A stretch of DNA of 64,000 bases, taken from Mycolicibacterium elephantis DSM 44368 (GTDB taxonomy: Bacteria > Actinomycetota > Actinomycetes > Mycobacteriales > Mycobacteriaceae). Under the pieces are notes generated by a model that had not been told where the DNA came from, did not search any database, and worked only from the letters and a program-made list of their open reading frames with translations. The position numbers and the translations under genes are program-made. This document shows positions 58,840 through 64,000 of this stretch, in pieces (positions within the stretch are counted from its first letter, which is position 1; each line of letters starts with the position of its first letter). Location of the stretch: positions 78,184 to 142,183 of the forward strand of contig NZ_ATDN01000009.1 in NCBI RefSeq assembly GCF_004014805.1, written 5' to 3'.

Positions 58840-59751
58840 TCAACCTCGGCCGAGCAGGACGTCGTGGTTCTCGGCCATCTGCGTGCGGATGGCGTCGACG
58901 ACGGCCGCGACCTCGGGCCTGCGTAGCGTCTCGGCCCGGGTGACGAGCCAGTAGGTCAACCGGACGGCCACCTGGTCCGGCAGGACCCGGATGAGGTCGT
59001 CATGGCGGTCGGCCATGAAGCACGGCAACAGGCCAAGCCCGGCGGAGGCCCTCGTCGCCTCGACGTGCACGAAAACGTTTGTGGACGTGACCGATTCACG
59101 CATGTCGGGGGCAAAACTGGTGGCGACGTCGAGGTCGTCGACCTGCAGCATGGCGTCGATGAAGTAGACCAGCGGGAAGCGGGACAGGTCGGCGATACTC
59201 GTCGGAGTGCCGTGCTTGCGCAGGTACTTCCGTGCCCCGTAGAGGCCGAGGCAGTAGTCGCCGAGCCGAATCGCCTTGGCACGGTGCACCTTCGGTTCGC
59301 CGACCACCACCTCGACATCCAACCCGGAGCGCTGCTGGGTGGCCGGGCGGGTGGTGGCGACGATCTCGACGGCGATCTTGGGGTGCTCGCGCTGTACCCG
59401 GGCCGCGGCGGGCGCGGCGATGTAGGCCGAGAAGCCGTCGGTGGCCGAGATCCGCACGACGCCTTCCAGCGCGCGGTCGCCACCGCTGTCGACGCTCAGC
59501 GACCGCACGGCGGATTCGACCACCTCGGCCGCCGACAACGCCTCGCGGCCGAGGTCGGTCAGCTCCCACCCGCCCGCGCCCCGGGTCAACACCCGCCCGC
59601 CGATCGACTGCTCGAGTGCGGCGATGCGCCGAGAAATCGTGGTGTGGTTGAGCCCGAGTTCCTCGGCTGCGGTGGTGTATCGGCCGGAGCGGCCGACGGC
59701 CAGCAGCACCAGCAGGTCGTCGGCACTCGGATGTCCCGTCGTCGCCGTCAT
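58840..59751 (-). CDS. LysR-family transcriptional regulator
   Basis: This is a 303-residue LysR regulator. It has an N-terminal helix-turn-helix (RYTTAAEELGLNHTTISRRIAALEQSIGG) and a C-terminal LysR substrate-binding domain (VVRISATDGFSAYIAAPAAARVQREHPKIAVEIV). It is divergent from the MHS transporter-BDH-AACS operon (about 110 bases apart), the standard place for its activator. The likely inducer is a ketone-body-related metabolite (inference). ATG 59751 is chosen; ATG 59760 is possible. Confidence 0.9.
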   Translation of the reverse strand: MTATTGHPSADDLLVLLAVGRSGRYTTAAEELGLNHTTISRRIAALEQSIGGRVLTRGAGGWELTDLGREALSAAEVVESAVRSLSVDSGGDRALEGVVRISATDGFSAYIAAPAAARVQREHPKIAVEIVATTRPATQQRSGLDVEVVVGEPKVHRAKAIRLGDYCLGLYGARKYLRKHGTPTSIADLSRFPLVYFIDAMLQVDDLDVATSFAPDMRESVTSTNVFVHVEATRASAGLGLLPCFMADRHDDLIRVLPDQVAVRLTYWLVTRAETLRRPEVAAVVDAIRTQMAENHDVLLGRG

Positions 59752-59863
59752 GATGTGCATTTTTGCAGATCGGCACTGCAGGTTTGGCTATTGCGGGGGA
59801 ACGAACCTGCATGAATACTCACAGCCGGGTCTGTGCCCACAGTCACAACCAGAGGAGCGCCGG

Positions 59864-61240
59864 ATGAGCATCACGGACGAACCGAAGCCGCAGCCCGGCG
59901 GGGCCGGCCCGATCCCGACTGGGCTGAAACGGGTGGTGGTCGCCTCGATGGCCGGCACCGTCGTCGAGTGGTACGAGTTCTTCCTGTACGCGACCGCGGC
60001 CACGCTGGTCTTCAACAAGGTGTTCTTCGCCGAGGGCACCAGCGAGGCCAGCGGGCTCATCGCCGCGCTGCTGACCTACGCGGTCGGGTTCGTCGCGCGC
60101 CCCCTCGGCGGGGTGGTGTTCGGACATTTCGGCGACAAGTACGGCCGCAAGAAACTGCTCCAGTTCGCGATCCTGCTCGTCGGCGCCGTCACCTTCCTGA
60201 TGGGGTGCCTGCCGACCTACGCGCAGATCGGGGTGTGGGCGCCGATCCTTCTCGTCGTCCTGCGGTTCCTTCAGGGCTTCGCGGTCGGCGGCGAGTGGGG
60301 CGGCGCGGTGCTGCTGGTCGCCGAGCACAGCCCGACCGACAAGCGCGCGTTCTGGGCCAGTTGGCCGCAGGCCGCGGTGCCCGTCGGCAACATGCTCGCC
60401 ACCGTCGTGCTGCTGATCCTGACCCAGGCACTGTCGGAGGCGTCCTTCTTGTCATGGGGCTGGCGAATCGCGTTCTGGCTGTCGGCGGTCGTGGTGGGGA
60501 TCGGCTACTACATCCGCACCAAGGTCTCCGACGCCCCGATCTTCGTCGCCGCACAACAGGAGGTCGAGCGCGCCAAGGCGGTGTCCTACGGCGTGGTCGA
60601 GGTGTTGAAGCGTTATCCCCGTGGGGTTTTCACGGCGATGGGGCTGCGCTTCGCCGAAAACATCATGTACTACCTTGTGGTCACGTTCTCGATCGTCTAC
60701 CTCAAGACCCACGTCCACGCGGACACCAGCGACATTCTGTGGTGGCTGTTGGCCGCCCATGCGGTGCACTTCGTGGTCATCCCGCAGGTGGGACGGTTGG
60801 CCGACCGCTTCGGGCGCCGACCGGTGTACATCGTCGGCGCCATCGCCGCGGGCTGCTGGGGCTTCTTCGCGTTCCCGATGATGAACAGCGCCAACTACCT
60901 GCTGATCATGGGCGCGATCGTCGCCGGCCTGGTGATCCACGCGTTGATGTACGCGCCGCAGCCGGCGCTCATGGCCGAGATGTTCCCCACCCGCATGCGG
61001 TACTCCGGTGTCTCCCTGGGATATCAGGTCACCGCGATCATCGCCGGTTCGCTGGCGCCCGCGATCGCGACGTGGCTGCTGGACAGGTTCGGCTCCGCGG
61101 TACCGATCGCCCTGTATCTGGCGGGCGCGGCGGCGATCACCCTGGTGGCCGCGCTCGTCTCAAGGGAAACCAACGGAATCGACCTCGAGACCGTCGATCA
61201 GGCCGACCGCGACGCCTTGGCGAAAGCGGGTCGGTTATGA
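59864..61240 (+). CDS. MFS transporter, metabolite:H+ symporter (MHS) family
   Basis: This 458-residue protein has twelve helices. MHS hallmarks are the loop 2-3 motif GHFGDKYGRKK, GTVVEWYEFFLYATAA in helix 1 and the second-half DRFGRRP. Members carry organic acids such as alpha-ketoglutarate, shikimate or proline/betaine. With the two downstream enzymes it probably takes up 3-hydroxybutyrate or acetoacetate (inference). An agagga site precedes ATG 59864. The stop overlaps the next ATG (ATGA). Confidence 0.92.
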   Translation: MSITDEPKPQPGGAGPIPTGLKRVVVASMAGTVVEWYEFFLYATAATLVFNKVFFAEGTSEASGLIAALLTYAVGFVARPLGGVVFGHFGDKYGRKKLLQFAILLVGAVTFLMGCLPTYAQIGVWAPILLVVLRFLQGFAVGGEWGGAVLLVAEHSPTDKRAFWASWPQAAVPVGNMLATVVLLILTQALSEASFLSWGWRIAFWLSAVVVGIGYYIRTKVSDAPIFVAAQQEVERAKAVSYGVVEVLKRYPRGVFTAMGLRFAENIMYYLVVTFSIVYLKTHVHADTSDILWWLLAAHAVHFVVIPQVGRLADRFGRRPVYIVGAIAAGCWGFFAFPMMNSANYLLIMGAIVAGLVIHALMYAPQPALMAEMFPTRMRYSGVSLGYQVTAIIAGSLAPAIATWLLDRFGSAVPIALYLAGAAAITLVAALVSRETNGIDLETVDQADRDALAKAGRL

Positions 61241-61983
61241 CCGATTTGGACGGCCGTACCGCGCTGGTCACCGGCGCCGCGAGTGGAATCGGTGCAGCCT
61301 GCGCCCGTGAACTCGCTGCCCGCGGGGCGCAGGTCACCGTCGCCGACGTCGACGCTGACGGCGCGCAGACCGTCGCGGACGAGATCGGCGGAAAGCCCTG
61401 GGCCGTAGACCTTTCCGCGGTCGACGCCCTCGAAGACCTGCGGCTGCAAACGGACGTCCTGGTCAACAACGCCGGGGTGCAGTACGTCAGCCCGATCGAG
61501 GACTTTCCGCCCGAGCGCTTCCGGTTCATCCTGGCGCTCATGGTCGAGGCGCCGTTTCTGCTGATCCGCGCGGCGTTGCCGCACATGTACGGCCAGAAGT
61601 TCGGCCGGATCATCAACATCTCGTCGGTGCACGGACTGCGGGCATCGGAGTACAAGAGCGGCTACGTGACAGCCAAACACGGGCTGGAGGGCCTCTCGAA
61701 AGTGACTGCCCTGGAAGGCGGCTCACGCAACGTCACCAGCAACTGTGTCGATCCGGGCTACGTGCGCACGCCGTTGGTCACCAAGCAGATCGCCGACCAG
61801 GCGCGTCGCCACGATGTTCCCGAAGATAAGGTGGTGGAGGAGATTCTTCTGAAGGAGAGCGCGATCAAGCGGCTGGTCGAACCGGAAGACGTTGCGTCGC
61901 TGGTGGGTTGGCTTGCCTCCCCCGCCGCGGCGATGGTGACGGGCGCGTCCTACACCATGGATGGCGGCTGGAGCGCCCGATGA
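61237..61983 (+). CDS. 3-hydroxybutyrate dehydrogenase
   Basis: This 248-residue short-chain dehydrogenase interconverts 3-hydroxybutyrate and acetoacetate with NAD. The nucleotide motif is TGAASGIGAA, with NNAG in VLVNNAGVQYVSPI and catalytic Ser-Tyr-Lys in ISSVHGLRAS and YVTAKHG. The substrate-pocket segment KSGYVTAKHGLEGLSKV and SNCVDPGYVRTPLV are typical of bacterial 3-hydroxybutyrate dehydrogenases (AQVxYxSP pattern). It overlaps both neighbours by four bases (ATGA). Confidence 0.9.
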   Translation: MTDLDGRTALVTGAASGIGAACARELAARGAQVTVADVDADGAQTVADEIGGKPWAVDLSAVDALEDLRLQTDVLVNNAGVQYVSPIEDFPPERFRFILALMVEAPFLLIRAALPHMYGQKFGRIINISSVHGLRASEYKSGYVTAKHGLEGLSKVTALEGGSRNVTSNCVDPGYVRTPLVTKQIADQARRHDVPEDKVVEEILLKESAIKRLVEPEDVASLVGWLASPAAAMVTGASYTMDGGWSAR

Positions 61984-63884
61984 CCGAGACCGTGATGGCA
62001 CAGTGGACGCCGACCGAGGAAGACATCGCGGCGGCGCGGGTCACCGACTTCGCCCGGTTCGTGAAGACCCGCACCGGCACGCTCCACGAGGATTACCGGT
62101 CGCTGTGGCAGTGGTCGGTCGACGACCCGGCCGCGTTCTGGGCGGCGTTGTGGGACTACTTCGAACTCGGCGACCGACCGGAGGTGGTGCTGGCCGCCGA
62201 GACCATGCCCGGTGCGCGGTGGTTTCCCGGTGCCAGGCTGAACTACGTCGACCAGGTGATCCGTAACGCGCGCACCGACCGCCCAGCGGTGCTGTACGTG
62301 ACCGAGGACGGTTCGATCACCGAAGTGAGCTGGGCCGAACTTCTGGGCCGCACCGCGGCTTTCGCGCAACGGCTGCGCGAGCTAGGCGTGACCGCCGGTG
62401 ACCGGGTGGTCGGGTATCTGCCGAACATTCCCGAAGCGATCATCGCGTTCCTGGCCACCGCCAGCGTCGGCGCGATCTGGAGTGCCTGCGGGCAGGACTA
62501 CTCGGCCAAGGCCGCGTTGGACCGGCTCGGTCAGCTCGAGCCGACCGTATTGGTGACCGCCGACGGATACCACTTCGGCGGGAAGTTCCACGACAAGAGC
62601 GCCGATATCGCGGCCATGCAGGCCGGCCTGCCATCGCTGCGGGCCACCGTGATGGCAAGTGAGCTGAACAGCTCGACCGACGCGGACAAGCTGACCACCA
62701 CCGCGGTGGACTTCGATCATCCGCTGTGGATTCTGTTCTCCTCGGGGACCACCGGGCTGCCGAAAGGCATCGTGCACGGCCATGGCGGGGTCGTGCTGGA
62801 ACACCTGAAAGCCACTGCGCTGCAGTGTGATCTGGGCCCAGACGACACGTTCTTCTGGTACACCAGCCCGAGCTGGATGATGTGGAACTTCCTGGTCGCC
62901 GGCCTGCTGGTGGGGACAACCATCGTCTGCTACGCGGGCAGCCCGAATTCGCCGCGCCCGGACGGGCTGTGGGAGATCGCCGCGCGGGTGCGGGCCACCC
63001 TTCTGGGCACCAGCCCCGGCTACGTGCTCGGCTGCGCGAAGGCGGGTGCGGTGCCCCGCACGGACCACGACCTCTCGGCGCTGCGCAGCGTCGGCATCAC
63101 GGGATCGTCACTGCCGCCGTCGACGTCATTGTGGTTGCGCGACAACGTCGGCGAGCACGTCCAGGTGTCCTCGATCAGCGGCGGCACCGACGTGGTTTCG
63201 GCGTTCATCGGCGGGGTTCGCACGGTGCCGGTCTGGCCGGGGGAGTTGTCCGCGCCGTACCTCGGCTGTGCGCTGGACGCCTGGGACGAGTCGGGCAACC
63301 CGGTGCGCGGCGAGGTCGGCGAGCTGGTGATCACCAAGCCGATGCCGTCGATGCCTGTCGGCTTCTGGAACGATCCCGACGGATCGCGTTACCGCAGCGC
63401 GTATTTCGATATGTTTCCCGGCGTGTGGCGGCACGGCGACTGGATCACGATCACCGAGCGCGGCAGCATCATCGTGCACGGCAGGTCGGACTCCACGCTG
63501 AACCGGCACGGCATCCGGATGGGCAGCGCCGACATCTACCAGGTGGTCGAGCGGATTCCGGAGGTCGCCGAGGCGTTGGTGATCGGGGTCGAACAGCCCG
63601 ACGGCGGATACTGGATGCCGCTGTTCGTGGTGCTGGCCGACGGCGCCGAACTCAGCGACGAGTTGCGCGACCGCATCAAGACCGCGATCCGCACCGAGGT
63701 GTCGCCGCGGCATGTCCCCGACGAGATCATCGCTGCCCCCGGGGTGCCGCATACCCGCACCGGCAAGAAGCTCGAGGTGCCGATCAAGAAGCTGTTCGGC
63801 GGCGCCGACCCGGCGAAGGTGGTCGAGCGCAGCGCCGTCGACGACCCGGCACTGCTGGACTGGTACGCGGACCTCAAGCGCTGA
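61980..63884 (+). CDS. Acetoacetyl-CoA synthetase
   Basis: This 634-residue ANL-family adenylate-forming ligase converts acetoacetate to acetoacetyl-CoA. The AacS-specific N-terminus (LWQWSVDDPAAFWAALWDYF, GARWFPGARLNYVDQ) is present. The ANL core has LFSSGTTGLPKGIVHGHGGV, WYTSPSWMMWNF, GVWRHGDWITITERGSIIVHGRSDSTLNRHGIRMG and the C-terminal Lys region (HTRTGKKLEVPIKKL). It is last in the ketone-body operon and is followed by a hairpin terminator. Confidence 0.93.
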   Translation: MTETVMAQWTPTEEDIAAARVTDFARFVKTRTGTLHEDYRSLWQWSVDDPAAFWAALWDYFELGDRPEVVLAAETMPGARWFPGARLNYVDQVIRNARTDRPAVLYVTEDGSITEVSWAELLGRTAAFAQRLRELGVTAGDRVVGYLPNIPEAIIAFLATASVGAIWSACGQDYSAKAALDRLGQLEPTVLVTADGYHFGGKFHDKSADIAAMQAGLPSLRATVMASELNSSTDADKLTTTAVDFDHPLWILFSSGTTGLPKGIVHGHGGVVLEHLKATALQCDLGPDDTFFWYTSPSWMMWNFLVAGLLVGTTIVCYAGSPNSPRPDGLWEIAARVRATLLGTSPGYVLGCAKAGAVPRTDHDLSALRSVGITGSSLPPSTSLWLRDNVGEHVQVSSISGGTDVVSAFIGGVRTVPVWPGELSAPYLGCALDAWDESGNPVRGEVGELVITKPMPSMPVGFWNDPDGSRYRSAYFDMFPGVWRHGDWITITERGSIIVHGRSDSTLNRHGIRMGSADIYQVVERIPEVAEALVIGVEQPDGGYWMPLFVVLADGAELSDELRDRIKTAIRTEVSPRHVPDEIIAAPGVPHTRTGKKLEVPIKKLFGGADPAKVVERSAVDDPALLDWYADLKR

Positions 63885-63891
63885 CTCGGTT

Positions 63892-63915
63892 GCCACGCGC
63901 CTCTGGGCGCGTGGC
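63892..63915 (+). terminator. Hairpin terminator after acetoacetyl-CoA synthetase
   Basis: gccacgcgcc (63892-63901) and ggcgcgtggc (63906-63915) form a perfect 10-bp stem with loop tctg. No T tract follows, as is common for mycobacterial terminators. Confidence 0.7.
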
Positions 63916-63942
63916 GCGTCCTGTCGGTGGGGCGGGGTAGTG

Positions 63943-63958
63943 TCGCACATATGTTCGA
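63943..63958. promoter_or_regulatory. LexA-type SOS box over the start codon of the last gene
   Basis: tcgcacatatgttcga fits the mycobacterial SOS box TCGAAC-N4-GTTCGA with one mismatch. A -10-like TAGTGT (63938-63943) is next to it and ends seven bases before ATG 63951, so LexA binding would block a leaderless promoter. Confidence 0.65.
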
Positions 63959-64000
63959 AGTGGTGTCGGATGCGGAGCTCATCGACTACATGGGTGAGGA
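63951..64000 (+). CDS. Partial CDS at right edge, possibly DUF222/HNH (13E12-repeat) protein
   Basis: Only MFEVVSDAELIDYMGE is visible before the window ends. The start pattern (MF, then an acidic helix) and the SOS box on the start codon fit the DUF222/HNH-endonuclease-like 13E12 family, several members of which are known in LexA regulons. The fragment is too short to identify it firmly. Confidence 0.4.
   Translation, partial: MFEVVSDAELIDYMGE

Overview
The window is chromosomal DNA of a high-GC mycobacterium, most likely an environmental, rapidly growing Mycolicibacterium-type species. The evidence is lsr2, mhuD, the lpqE/lpqF/lpqG lipoproteins, carD, and the KstR-controlled cholesterol catabolism genes. 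From memory of M. tuberculosis H37Rv, the gene order follows, inverted, roughly Rv3626c down to Rv3567c, with local insertions and losses. No tRNA, rRNA, CRISPR array, phage or insertion sequence was seen.

Layout. (1) 1-9000: the 3' part of a zinc metalloprotease gene, tilS, hpt and a molybdopterin oxidoreductase on +. These converge, across a hairpin, on a minus-strand operon of ephA, a luciferase-like monooxygenase, a zinc alcohol dehydrogenase and lpqG. The ESX/PE/PPE and espACD blocks of H37Rv are absent here. (2) 9.2-20.5 kb: a tightly packed plus-strand cluster, ftsH-folE-folP-folB-folK-DUF3180-DUF6779-DUF2520-panC-panD-coaX-lysS, covering membrane proteolysis, folate, pantothenate/CoA and lysyl-tRNA. 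Most junctions are ATGA, GTGA or TGATG overlaps. (3) 20.6-25.6 kb: lsr2, clpC1 (with a ClgR-type palindrome upstream and a strong terminator), then a cobalamin riboswitch with cbtB, cbtA and an atypical histidine phosphatase. (4) 25.7-32.3 kb: a deletion scar between two gene remnants, lpqF-mhuD, hydrolase, regulator, mutY/canB and a secreted or anchored protein. (5) 32.3-39.1 kb: disA-radA-lpqE on minus, divergent from carD-ispF-cysS-rlmB on plus. ispD, expected between carD and ispF, is missing. (6) 39.1-46.2 kb: a minus-strand set, bluB-pxpA-metallo-hydrolase-arsB2; a sulfurtransferase; and a zinc-type ABC importer with a Zur-like palindrome. (7) 46.3-49.2 kb: a LacI regulator, a phosphotransferase-fold protein and otsB. 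(8) 49.2-57.8 kb: the KstR sterol regulon, with kstR, fadE34, kshB and hsaADCB and three KstR-type operators. (9) 57.8-63.9 kb: a small secreted protein, a lipase-like hydrolase, and a ketone-body operon of an MHS transporter, 3-hydroxybutyrate dehydrogenase and acetoacetyl-CoA synthetase, divergent from a LysR regulator. (10) The right edge enters a gene whose start codon lies inside a LexA-type SOS box.

No wholly unknown multi-gene system was found. The most notable signals are the cobalamin operon with a phosphatase lacking the RHG arginine, the 38-bp duplication that creates a micro-ORF between folB and folK, the missing ispD, the alcohol dehydrogenase/ferredoxin scar, three families of short dispersed repeats, and an SOS box on the start codon at the right end.
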